Assembly (NCBI RefSeq): GCF_030052815.1
Contig: NC_079496.1
Location: 9,563,100-9,627,099, forward strand
Reading direction: 5' to 3'
Origin: Hevea brasiliensis
Lineage: Eukaryota; Streptophyta; Magnoliopsida; Malpighiales; Euphorbiaceae
DNA length: 64,000 nucleotides
The notes below the pieces were generated by a model that was given only the letters and a program-made list of their open reading frames with translations, was not told the origin of the DNA and did not search any database. The first letter of the stretch is position 1. Each line of letters starts with the position of its first letter. The position numbers and the translations under genes are program-made. This document shows positions 37,215-49,515 of this stretch, in pieces.

Positions 37215-38973
37215 ATGGATAAAGAAGACAACTACTCGGTATCTTTAGCTTTAGAGCTTATCATCATTATTGTTTGTATGTTTTTGTTGATAGATCATTT
37301 CATCACCTTGTTACATTTCTCTGAGATTTACTTGTTACAGGTAACCTTTACTGGTCTAGATTACTCTCTGAACCACCATCATCACCATCAACAACAAGAT
37401 CACGAACTCATTAAGTCTCGAATTGGTGAAGGTTCTGGCGATAGCAGCAACGGAATGATCGATTATATGCTCAATAATCCTCATCCTCATCAGCAACAGC
37501 TATCATATGAGTTTTGCATTTCAACTTCCCTTGATAAATTGAGCTTCGCAGATGTTATGCAATTTTCAGATTTTGGGCCTAAGTTGGCCTTAAATCAAAC
37601 TAAGATATCTGAGGTAGAAACTGGTATTGATCCAGTTTACTTCCTGAAGTTTCCTGTATTGAACGATAAGAGGGAGGGACAGTCTCTAATGGTTCCTCAA
37701 CTAGGTGGAGAAAATGAAGAGAGATTTAAAGGAGGGAGTAGTGTGGAAAATAAAGCAGGATTTGTGAGAGAAGATAGGGTTGTTAGAGAGGAAGTAGAAG
37801 CTAGGACTTCGGATAATACTTCGGTGCAACTCCAGTTACTTGGAGATCAAGATCTTCAAAACAAGAACCCTATACCGGAGGCGAAGAACAAGCGGAAAAG
37901 GCCAAGGACTATCAAGACAAGTGAGGAAGTGGAAAGCCAAAGAATGGCTCATATTGCAGTGGAAAGAAATCGAAGGAAGCAAATGAATGAGCATCTTCGA
38001 GTTTTGAGGTCTCTCATGCCAGGATCTTGTGTGCAAAGGGTATCAAATTTTAAATGTTGCTTCCTTGAAAAGATCTCACAATTGGCTGTTTTTCATCAAA
38101 ACCTTTCTTGGATCTGAAACCCTCTCGTTCATTCATTGTTTTTTCTTCGTTATATTATTCAAAGAAGAAAATACTAAAACAAGATTGGGTTGTCTGTAAT
38201 TTTTTTGCAGGGAGATCATGCTTCTATTATTGGTGGAGCCATTGAGTTCGTTAGGGAATTGGAGCAACTCCTTCAATGCCTAGAATCTCAAAAGAGGCGA
38301 AGACTCTATGGCGAAGCTTCAAGACAGATGGGAGATTCCTCTCTTGCAATCCAGCAACCTCAACCTCCATTGTTTCCCCCTTTGCCTCTTCCAGATGATC
38401 ATATGAAACTTGTAGACTTCGAAACTGAACTCCGCGAGGAAACTGCTGAGAACAAGTCCTGCCTGGCTGATGTTGAGGTGAAGCTTTTAGGGTTTGATGC
38501 TATGATCAAGATCCTATCTAGGAGAAGGCCAGGTCAGCTCATTAACACCATCGCGGCTCTAGAAGAATTGGAGCTTAACATCCTCCACATCAACATTACC
38601 ACCATTGAACAAACTGTTCTCTATTCATTCAATGTCAAGGTAACAAATTTTCTTCTTCTTCTTCTTCTTCTTCTTCTTCTTCTTCTCCTTCTTCTTCTTC
38701 TTCTTCTTCCTCATTTTCCTTGTCTTAAAAATCAAGTAGTAGTCTCTAGAACGGGTGAAGTCTTGAGTGGAAGCCCAATATTGAAGTTTGTCATTATTAC
38801 TAGAATCTTTTTATAGTGGTTAAATATTCTAGAATAGAATATATACGATATCTTTCTTAAATTATTGCCTATACTGTGTGCAGATTGAAAGTGAATCCAG
38901 GTTCACAGCAGAAGATATAGCAAGCTCGGTACAACAGATATTCAATTTTATTCATGCAAACAGCAGCATGTGA
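37215..38973 (+). CDS. FAMA: bHLH transcription factor FAMA (guard-cell fate regulator)
   Basis: FAMA acts in the nucleus with SCREAM-type bHLH partners to stop divisions of the guard mother cell and install guard-cell identity. Coding exons: 37215-37238 (only 8 codons, MDKEDNYS), 37341-38039, 38211-38639 and 38884-38973, all in phase 0, giving 413 residues (Arabidopsis FAMA has 414). His/Gln runs lie near the start. FAMA-specific [19 protein letters not shown] and [18 protein letters not shown] follow. The bHLH spans about residues 209-265 ([20 protein letters not shown] and [20 protein letters not shown]). It includes an LxCxE motif (LQCLE, residues about 262-266), the retinoblastoma-binding signature known in this family. 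A C-terminal ACT-like domain (about 326-410) starts [19 protein letters not shown]. The 102-base first intron is in frame and free of stops, so its retention would add 34 hydrophobic residues. Confidence 0.97.
38650..38710 (+). repeat. (CTT)n microsatellite in FAMA intron 3
   Basis: A CTT/TTC triplet run of about 60 bases with one CTCC interruption, starting just after the donor site at 38640. Confidence 0.95.
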
Positions 38974-40760
38974 TATAATATAAGACCCAAAAACAAAGGC
39001 TGATCTGTTATATGTATTTCCACATATAGAGAGATCCCTCTATGGATCCTTTCAGTACTTTTTTTCCCCTTATATATGGAATCGATTATTTAAAACTGAC
39101 ACTCACTTCAATTGTTTATGAATAAGTTGTCATGAAAGAAAAGTGAGAATACTGTAATAATTTTGGAAGATAGTGATTAATAAAATTATTTGAAACAATC
39201 AATAAAAATAATTTACGGGCTTTTTAATGACTTTTTCGCCAGATAAAATGTTATTCTATTGCTTAAAGGCCTAAGGGAATTTGCATATTTGTTCTTGGTA
39301 AATTAAGATGAAAAAAATGTCCAAGCTTATTCTAATTGTACGTAGATGTACTTCTCAATTTGAGCAAAGTCTAATGTTAGGGATGCTGAGTATTTTCCTT
39401 ACAAGGACCAAAAACACTAGCGACCAAGCATGGCAACGGAAAAGAAATGCTGGCTTTTAAGAACCCATGTGGAATCTCTATCTCATGTGCAAATGTGAGA
39501 GGGAGGGAGAGGAAGAAGATGCTGTGGCGCATGGTATAGCTAGCTTAGAGAGAAAAGGAGAGATGGAGACAGTTTCAGAGTTTCTGAAATGGTTTTTTGT
39601 TGGAAGTAAAATGATTTTGCACATATTAAGAGGTGGTGCAAAGTCAATGAGTCCCTTACCTTCTTGCCGTGGGTTGACTTGTCAGGAATCAATAGATCTG
39701 GTAGTATTAGGCAAATGCTGATGCTGCCATTTGCTTGTAGGGTCCTCTCCTCCAAGTCATTTTGGATTTGGGAAAGGATCATTCACCCTCCGTCTCCCCA
39801 GCCCCTTTCTCTTTCGTTTATTTCATGCTTGCTCAATCTAGTTTTTGTCCTAACTTGCCATACATGTACAAGGCGTTTGATGGGGTTTCTAGTCGAGACT
39901 CCCGAGAGAATAGCTTGCTAGTTGGAATCCTCTGCATTGTGCCTTGTTATATTCAAGAAGACTGAAGACTGAAGACCACCCCATAAATATGATCGAAATG
40001 ACTAACTTGAGAAACTACTTTGTTCTGCAAGGAAAACGTTGTTCTACAATCTGGGTACCTCTAAATGTAAATTTCTGAGTGTAGTTAAAGATTTAAATTC
40101 GCAATCCCACAATACAAAGGATAACTCTAAAATCACTTAGCCAAATTTGATTTTTGGTAAATTTTAGATACATCATATGAAATATCTCAATGTACCACCA
40201 ATTTTTTTGACTGGTAGAATATAAATAGTGATTCAAAGAAAATAATAATACAGGGAAAGCATGTGTTTCTTCACTCACATAGATAAGAGATTCACTTCTT
40301 ATAATATAATTTAATAAAAAGATTGAAATTTATATGAGTATCAAGAATGCTAAAATTTAATACTTTTTAATGCACCAAATAATTTTTTAAATGACAATAT
40401 ATAAAAATAACATTTCATAAATGTACACACACACGTATATTTAACTAAATTGACTAGAATGATAAAACATACCAAATCAGAACCATAGATAAGACTTGCA
40501 TATGTCCATAACAGGGAACACACTTAGCTCCATGCAATACAGGTTTCATTGAATTTTTATCCTATGATAGATTATTCTTGTCCTCAAACAATCATATTAG
40601 TAAACTAAAATCTACACAATATATGGGACATCAAAATTCAAATCTTATCAACAATAAATTTTTCTAATACATAAATTTAAAAAAAAAATCATATAATTTT
40701 ATCGTAAAATTTGCTTATGTAAAATATATATATATCCCCTAATATATTTGATGGGTTCTA
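38974..40760. other. Intergenic region between FAMA and RPL13a
   Basis: FAMA 3' sequence runs to about 39200. A segment at 39420-39980 is of mixed composition with 60-85 codon frames in several directions but no recognised protein. 40000-40760 is AT-rich. No RNA gene was seen. Confidence 0.45.
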
Positions 40761-40773
40761 TATATATATTTGA

Positions 40774-40902
40774 TGGGCCTGCATAATAGACCAAGATTAA
40801 TTATAAGCCCAATCCAACTTCAAAGAGTGGGCCGGATCCCTAACCATGCAGAAACCCATATAAACCCTCAGAAATCCACTTCTGACTTCCCTAAAACCCT
40901 AA
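40774..40902 (+). promoter_or_regulatory. Ribosomal-protein-type promoter: site II elements and telo-box
   Basis: TGGGCC occurs at 40774-40779 and 40828-40833, and its relative AGCCCA (TGGGCT on the other strand) at 40806-40811. A telo-box AAACCCTAA lies at 40894-40902, 76 bases before the RPL13a start. This combination, site II motifs bound by TCP factors with a telo-box, is typical of plant translation and cell-growth genes. The exact transcript start is not shown. Confidence 0.8.
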
Positions 40903-40917
40903 TACGTCCTCCTCTAA

Positions 40918-42647
<1,730 letters not shown>

Positions 42648-43089
42648 TTTGGAGATAAGGTTGTTTTTCGTGTGAACAATTTGAGATTATTGTTGTTGCA
42701 GCTAAATTGTTTTCTGTTTAAACAAATTACTTTTTTGAGTGGATTACTTCTGTGTTATTAATATAGATTTCTTTTGCAATATGGGGCTTAATATTAGCAA
42801 TAATTTTGAATTATCAATAATCTTTATCTAATGTTCATTGCCCAAAAAAATTAATCAACTTCGTCCTTGAAAATGTGTAACGGAGTTGCTATGTGCAGAA
42901 ACGAAAAAGATGGTAGTGAACTGAATGATTGAGATGCATATGTGAGGGCTGTACATTGCCTTGGAAGCTTTGTATCCACGGCAGTAGAGTCCCTTTAGGT
43001 GCGGTGCAAGCATGCTTTGAGTTGTTCAAAGCCTTTAGGAGGAGGATCAATTCGTAACAATTGGCTACTAAGAGATATTTAGATTTCAA
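42648..43089. other. RPL13a 3' sequence
   Basis: Non-coding downstream sequence. No other gene was recognised. Confidence 0.5.
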
Positions 43090-44000
43090 GGGGATGGTAA
43101 TTCTAATTTTTATTTTTGTTTTTTAATTTTATTGATAGACAAAGGATAAGTATAGTTATGGGTTTAAAAGAACAACTCAACAAGAGCCCAAAAATCATAG
43201 AGTAGAAAAAAAGAGGCCTGAAAACGCTCTACAATATAAGTCTAGCCCAAGGCCCACAAAAAACAAACCCTAAAGCTATTGGAAGAGGGAGACGAAGTCA
43301 CGCAGCACCACAGCCCATCTCATCCTCCGTCACACTCCGCCTGGAACGACAGTCGAATAATCACGCATAAAACGCCACCGAGGGCTCTTTTTCAAAATAC
43401 ATCCTTCCATGGAAAGCTAAAAGGCCCTAAAAGACAAAAAAGCCACCATCTTCAATGATCAATGAAAAAATCGATGGCCAATTGTTTTATAGCCTTTAAG
43501 CTTTCAAGGGTCAAATAGTGAAAAAATAGTAGTCGGTTATGAGTCTTCGGAGATGAACATTCTCACTGCCCAAAATAGATCTGCACCCATTTGCCGGCTA
43601 GGGCAAGCTTTTGTAGTTATCGGTACGAAAACGAAAGACATCTCTGAACACCAACACCAAACGAGAGCAACAGAAAACCAGATCTTAAAAGATCTAAGAC
43701 AATCAATGCTGAATAGCGTCAAATTGACTATCGCATGTTTAAAGAGTCCATCATGAGCAACGAACCTAAAAGCAACAAAATCACAACGCAAAACCTACGT
43801 ACAACCCTATCTAGAGGAGGGGAAGGGCAATCCATATTTGGGCAGGGCATGTAGGGCCATCCTTCTCCAAGAAGGGCAGAGAGCGACCTCAAAATCAAGC
43901 AAAAGAAGAGATCTTTGTCTCAGAAAAAACGAAAAACCATAGACAGAAAAGGTTAGACTTTATCTTTGGCTATCCTTTTACTCCTTACTCTCACCATATA
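43090..44000 (-). mobile_element. Possible LINE-like (non-LTR) relic, minus strand
   Basis: Read on the minus strand, the segment ends near 43090 with TATCAATAAAATTAAAAAAC and an A-rich tail after a GGGCC/TTGGGC-rich stretch, the usual look of a plant LINE 3' end. The composition is clearly less AT-rich than both flanks. An 84-codon minus-strand frame (43537-43791) has no recognised family. Reverse transcriptase was not found, so the class is only a guess. Confidence 0.3.
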
Positions 44001-44400
44001 AGTAATTCTTGTAATTTCGATGATTCAATCTCAATGAATTGTGATATGACAATTATTTATTTACTTTTTAGATAACAAATTATTAGAAAAGAATAATATC
44101 ATTTTAGCCATTGAACTAGGTTAGGTTTGGCAAAATATACTTTTTTAACTCATTAATGTAATTATTAATTAAATGGTAATCTCCTTCTTGCTCATTTCTC
44201 TTTTTATTTTTTTTTTTTTTTTTTTCTCTCTCACTCCATGGCAAATTCGGAGCCAAAAGGTTGGGTAAAATCCACCTGTATTTATGAATAATAATAATAT
44301 AAAAAAAAAACTACCCATTTTTTACCCATTTAGGTTTTTGTGCTCTAAATTGTTAGATTTATAGCTCTTTGACTAGGTATTAAGCTTATATTGTATTTCT
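44001..44400. other. AT-rich spacer
   Basis: Non-coding, with T runs near 44205-44225. Nothing recognised. Confidence 0.4.
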
Positions 44401-45245
44401 CAATAGCAACCTCTATTTCCACATCTACACTTATTAAGGTCACAATCAATTTAATTAATAAAATTTATGTAAACTAATTTATTTTCTAATAATCACTATT
44501 TCTGTCTTAATTTAATTAGCATTTCATGTTTATAGCCCACTTTTCTTATACATTATTTAATAAAAAAAACTTAATAATTTAAACTTAAAAAAAGAAGAAC
44601 CATAAAAAAAAAACTTAAAAAGAAAATAAAAAGGTGTAATAATCTTTGAAGACAATGTTCACTATGGTTGTTTTCCATTACACTTAGCCATTTTTTTTTC
44701 TTTATAACTATGATTTTATATTTATTTATTTATTTTAATTTTTTTTATTATTTTCATTTCAGGGTTGTACATAGTCTCAAATCCTTTATAAACATTAAGA
44801 GGAAATGTTGCTGTGTAGTACTGAAGGATTAATCATTTTTCTGCTCTATTTTTTTTTTAACCTTTTATTTATTATGTCTCAATGAAATTTATTTCAATTT
44901 TTTAATCACTTATAATGATGTAAACATATGTTTTTGCTTCAAAATATCACTGTTTATTTGTTTTGTCTTCAAAGATTATTAGACCCATTTTTTTCCTTTT
45001 TAAATTTTAATTATTAAGTTTTCTTTCTTTATTTTTAATTCTTATTAAATAAGATATAAGTTATAGACTACAAACATGAGATGCTAACTAAATTAAGATA
45101 TAAACACTGATTATTGACGGAAAAAATAATCTACAATTTTTTTTAAAATTAAATTTTTTAATAAAAAAACCAGGAAGTCTACATAACTTGTATTAATTAA
45201 ATTGATTAGCAAGTGTAGTTATGAAAATAGAGATTCTGTTATCAA
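44401..45245. mobile_element. Foldback element: about 850 bp with two 255-285 bp inverted arms
   Basis: The left arm (about 44401-44655) is the imperfect inverted copy of the right arm (about 44962-45245). Matched blocks, left arm versus reverse complement of right arm, include ACTACACTT/TCTACACTT-like, TCAATTTAATTAATA, TTATGTA, TCTTAATTTA.TTAGCAT, TCATGTTT.TAG, TATTTAATAA and AAACTTAATAATT. The innermost 19 bases, TAATAATCTTTGAAGACAA, are identical. The spacer of about 300 bases is unique and non-coding. Long arms with a small core suggest a foldback or Mutator-like non-autonomous transposon. The outer ends are approximate and no target duplication was fixed. Confidence 0.75.
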
Positions 45246-45961
45246 TAATTAAAAAAATATATATATTTCTCTTGTATTTGCCAATTGCCATTAAGTTATT
45301 TTAAAAATATACCCTCTCATGTGGTGTGATATTATTGTTAAAATATTCTTTATGGAAGTAGAATTTTGGTTGATTTGAATTGAAGTTTTTATCCTTATAA
45401 AGCCTGTTACTTATGGGGAAAAAAAGTACATTAAAAATTATATTTTATTATAGATATAAATTGAAGGTAGTTTCATGGTATATAATATATATTTTTTTAT
45501 AGAAAAATGTGGACCAACATTTCTTGCCTTAAGTTAATGGAGATTGAGAGAAAACCCAAAGAATGGGACGAGAATAACACCAGGCAGACTAAATGTGCTC
45601 ATTCTCAAATTTTCTCACTGCCAATATATAAAGCAAACCATTTCCAACAAGTTCCACCGTTTCAGATTTATTTCTTTACCATTTCAAACAATTAATTGTG
45701 TTTTTCTATCTCATTTCTTACTCTAAAAGAATCATGAAATGAAAGGAAAAAAAAAATACAAATAAGAAAGGAAATGAAAATCATTAATTCCAAATTAAAC
45801 AGACTTTTGACTTTCCTTTTCTGCTCCAAATTTTTGCTCATATTTACTTACCTAACTAGCAATGAATATATAAATTTCCATTTACTGATAAATTTCCCAT
45901 CTTCTTTAGCATTTTATTTTTTTTCAAAATTATTTGTTTTTCATTTCTAATTTCTGTGAAG
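45246..45961. other. AT-rich sequence upstream of the pectinesterase gene
   Basis: Non-coding; probably holds the pectinesterase promoter. No specific element can be supported. Confidence 0.4.
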
Positions 45962-48076
45962 ATGTTGCTTCAGTGGTGTTTTTGGTTTGCTGTATTGGTG
46001 GGTAGCTCTCACTTTGAACATGCCAATGGAAAATTGCATGTAAGTGGTCGTTGGTATAGAAAAAATAAGGGATCACCTTATGTACCCATCCTTGTTGATC
46101 GGTTAGGGTATGGCAATTTTTCAACTGTTCAATCTGCCATTGATTCCATCCCATCAAATAACCAACAGTGGTTTTGTATCTATGTCAAGGCTGGAATATA
46201 TAGGTAACATCTTTTTTCAATAAGGCCTTTTTCAAAAAAAACAAAGTGCTCTTTCTATTGGCAGCTGCCTGCTGCTTGAAAATTTTCTTATTTCCTTTAC
46301 TTAATTGTGTTATTCTCTTCTCACATTATTTATTTTTCAATTTTAATCTCTAGGAAGATGTTGCTTCAGTGGTTTTCATTTTTATGGTTTACTCTGTTAG
46401 TGTACAGCTCTCACTTAGGACATACCAATGGGAATTTGCATTAAGTGGTCATTGTTATAGAAAAAGTAAGGCATTACCTTATGTACCAATCCTTGTTGAT
46501 CAGTTAGGGCATGACAATTTTTCTAGTGTTCAATCTGCTATTGATTTCATTCCATCAAATAACAATGGTTTTGTATCCATGTTAAGGCTGCAACGTATAG
46601 GTAAAATACTTTTTCTTTTATTTTTCTTTAATTTTATAAATAATATAAGCCCTCATAACATACTTTTTTTTTAAAAAAAAAAAAACTTTACACATAACTC
46701 TTTCTTTATTTCAATGATGAGTTACACGAAGATAATACTTGTTTATTCGAATAAATCTTTTAACTCAATTTTAGTGAAATTTAAATATGCTATATTGTAA
46801 TAGAAATTTCAAACTTATTTTGCCTATAGGGAGAAGGTGAAGATCCCATATGATAAACCATACATCATTCTTAAAGGAGAAGGGAAAAGAAGAACTCTGA
46901 TAGTTTGGGGAGATCATTATTCCACGTCACAAAGTCCTACTTTCATGTCTTTAGCGGATAACGTTATAGTTAGAAGCATTAGCTTTGTGGTAAGAAATCA
47001 CTAATTTTTATTATGATTATCATTAACTATTTTGCCCAATAAAATTCATCTTTTTTTTTTTTCTTCTTCTTTTGTAAATAAGGGGAAAGGTGGATTTGAG
47101 TTTGAGAGATGGGGTGCGAAAATAAGTGTTCTTTGTCTCTCACTGCTACAAGTATCATAACTTCACATCTTAAATGAATTTTTTTCCCCCTAATTTCATG
47201 AACAGAACACGTACAATTTCCTTCACTTTTATAATCGTATGGCACCAGCGGTAGCTGCCATGATTTCTGGAGATAAATCTGCATTTTACCGGTGTAATTT
47301 TGTTGGGGTGCAAGACACTCTGTGGGATGATCAAGGTAGACATTATTTCAAAGCTTGCACCATTCAGGGAGCTGTTGATTTTATCTTTGGTAGTGGCCAA
47401 TCTATATATGAGGTAGTTTTGTTTTGATAATTATCACCCTTTTTTCAACTAATTACATATATTCACCAGAAATCCCTAACTATTTGAATGATTTAATTAC
47501 AAATGCATAAGATGTTAATTATAAAAAAATTAATTTGTATATATAGGTGCATTGTTTATAGGTCACTGACTGAAATGGTTCATTTGTTTTTCTTCCCATG
47601 TGTACTTGCAGGGTTGTACCATAAAGGTACTTGGAGGTGGGTTTATAACTGCACAAGGAAGAGATAGCCCAAATGATTCAAATGGATTTGTGTTCAAGGG
47701 CTGCAATATCTTTGGCACTGGTCTAACCTACTTGGGGAGGCCATGGAGAGGGTATTCCAGGGTGATATTCTTCAAGTGTTACTTTGCAAATGTTATACAG
47801 CCCACGGGATGGAATTCTTGGAATTATGTTGGCCAAGAGTATGTTCCTTAACCATTCATTTTTGGTAATTTTTGTTGAAATTGTAAAGAAAATTGCTGAA
47901 CTTGTATAATGAACAGGAACCAAATAACATATGCAGAGTACGGATGCTATGGACCAGGAGCTGACTCTAGACAGAGGGTGAACTGGATGAAGAAGCTGAG
48001 CCTTCAAGCCATAAATGAATTAACTAGCATGTCTTTCATTAATTCTGAAAACTGGATTCAACGGCAACCTATTTAG
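45962..48076 (+). CDS. Pectinesterase (pectin methylesterase, carbohydrate esterase family 8), secreted
   Basis: Removes methyl groups from wall homogalacturonan. Coding exons: 45962-46203, 46830-46989, 47206-47412, 47612-47838 and 47917-48076, phases fitting, 331 residues with no inhibitor pro-domain (group II type). [16 protein letters not shown] is a likely signal peptide. The family blocks are present: GIYREKV (79-85), VQDTLWD with Gln170 and Asp171, VDFIFG with Asp192, and YLGRPW with Arg246. These are the expected catalytic and oxyanion residues. The block usually written QAVAL reads PAVAA here, so the first oxyanion Gln is Pro148; I recall this variant in a subset of plant pectinesterases, and activity may be altered. 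A decayed duplicate of exon 1 lies inside intron 1 (46358-46600). ATG 45962 is the first ATG of the signal peptide frame. The gene appears intact. Confidence 0.9.
46358..46600 (+). pseudogene. Decayed tandem duplicate of pectinesterase exon 1, inside intron 1
   Basis: This block repeats exon 1 and about 20 bases of its leader 396 bases downstream, from MLLQW through [21 protein letters not shown] and a donor site (TATAG|GTAAAA). A one-base loss makes a TAA after NLH near 46442, and a second length change near 46563 shifts the frame before the donor. It therefore cannot replace exon 1, but it could be spliced in as a poison exon. Confidence 0.9.
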
Positions 48077-48431
48077 CCTATTTGGTGAAAAGTACCAAGT
48101 CATTCCATGACTGCATTTTTTTTTATTTTTCTTTTCTTTGTACTATTCATCCTCCAATATATACATCTTCCTTCTTCATTTTATGTTGCCGTGTCTTCCT
48201 TGGAGAAATGGAATCTAAGAACAAATGTTTGGATGCATTGCTCTTCAATAATCCTATAGGAAACACATCAAAGCAAAATGGCTCCAGAGAGGCCATATCA
48301 ATTTGCATTTGCTCTACTTATCATTGATTCCATTGCCTATTTTCTTCTTATATACTTGTGTTTTAGGTATTTTGAAGAGACCTTCTCTATCATTGTCAAA
48401 AGTTGAGAATGGGTTTCACATCCCCTTCTGA
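48077..48431. other. Pectinesterase 3' sequence and flanking region
   Basis: Non-coding for the first 100 bases. 48208-48327 has a short plus-strand frame MESKNKCLDALLFNNPIGN that I do not recognise. 48366-48428 reads GILKRPSLSLSKVENGFH. Either could be part of the unidentified sequence that follows. Confidence 0.3.
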
Positions 48432-48910
48432 GAACTTTTTCTCTTATTCTATTGCTTCTACATCAAGAATGCCACTGTAAGATACAGAAATGACCTCGAG
48501 AAAGGGGTAAGCTCGCTAATAAAACAATATTTTGCCACAATAGAAAATGCATGCATGTTTGATGCTAATCCTGATAAGGCTAAACAAATTATGTTTGTTA
48601 ATCCTGATATGCTAAGAATCATTGTCACCTGCAATGCTCTTCATGATTCAACTTTGTTTCGTCGAGGAGATAGTTGCCAAGAAGAAACCTCAGAAATCAA
48701 TAAAAGTAACCAGAGGTTAGAGTCCAGATGAGGAATGATAAAAGCTACCTCTCAAATATTAGTTTTCTGAGTTTTACGTGGGAAGATAATAAGGAAAGCT
48801 GCTCATTGAAATTACTACTTAAAGGATCTTTGTCTGGCGCAATTGTTAGTCCTGCAACTTTACCTTATAAACACAAGCAAAAGAAAGAAACCAGACGCAC
48901 ACTTGAATAA
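48432..48910 (+). other. Unidentified coding-like sequence, two overlapping frames
   Basis: From 48432 to 48731 the plus strand stays open for 99 codons without an obvious ATG near its left end. It reads for example RYRNDLEKGVSSLIKQYFAT and IENACMFDANPDKAKQIMFV, with balanced residue use unlike chance AT-rich translation. Its TGA (48729-48731) overlaps an ATG (48728) that opens a second frame to 48910 (MRNDKSYLSNISFLSFTWED...). This could be one exon with a frameshift, hence a pseudogene, or two exons. I do not recognise the family. Part of the opposite strand is also open (LTIAPDKDPLSSNFNEQLSL, about 48857-48770), so the strand is not certain. Confidence 0.3.
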
Positions 48911-49309
48911 CCTTATAACTACATCAAAAGGAAACAAATAAAATGAAGAATTAAAAGTGCAATTGCGAAGCAATATAATCCACAAGTTCATCCCTTTCTC
49001 GATGCAGTGACTCTCGAAAGATCGATGTTGACAGAAGTAAAAATAAACCATTTCTCCACTTGTGCATCCATTATGTGCTCATTCATGTGTACATAGTAAG
49101 AGAGAAAGAAATGTACCTCTGTGTCCATTGAAGAGGAAATTGAGCTTTTGGGAAGCCACAGAGAGAGAACATGAAATTCAAGACTGCGAAGATGGGATCA
49201 CAAATCATAGGATTGTGACTCCTTTGCTGCAGGAACGACTTATCGTATTCAGTCAACCGCGTGAAGGCCCATCTATGGCCCATAAACAATTTTAGATTAA
49301 GATATAGTG
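48911..49309 (-). promoter_or_regulatory. Possible minus-strand promoter with paired site II motifs
   Basis: GGCCCA at 49266-49271 and 49277-49282 are TGGGCC site II elements when read on the minus strand. About 130 bases further on, a minus-strand ATG (49138-49136) gives MDTE followed by a donor-like GTACAT. A later minus-strand stretch near 49010-48945 could splice on as SLHRERDELVDYIASQLHF and then meets a stop. This is suggestive of the start of a minus-strand gene or its relic; no family was recognised. Confidence 0.25.
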
Positions 49310-49515
49310 CTGTTTAGAGTTGTAATTTAATTTTTTTTAAATATTATTTTAAATGTTATTAAAAATAATTGAATAAATTTATTCAATTATCGTAAAGTTT
49401 TATTATTAAGAAAATATATTAAATTAAATTTAAAATCATTTTAAAAAAAAAATTATAATTAATATATTTAAAAGAATTTCTTTTCAATAGCAATTTTGAA
49501 TCTTATTAAAAATTA
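49310..49515. mobile_element. AT-rich MITE-like repeat, same family as 16.2 and 19.4 kb
   Basis: It shares AAATATTATTTTAAATGTTA and, further on, ATAATTAATATATTTAAAAG and TTTCAATAGCAATTTTGAAT with the copies at 16170-16590 and 19411-19614. Non-coding. The ends are approximate. Confidence 0.4.

Noticed and set aside
19990..39000. A KRP-FAMA functional gene cluster around retinoblastoma control
   Set aside because: The two genes are 14 kb apart with unrelated RPN2 and repeats between them; nothing in the sequence indicates co-regulation.
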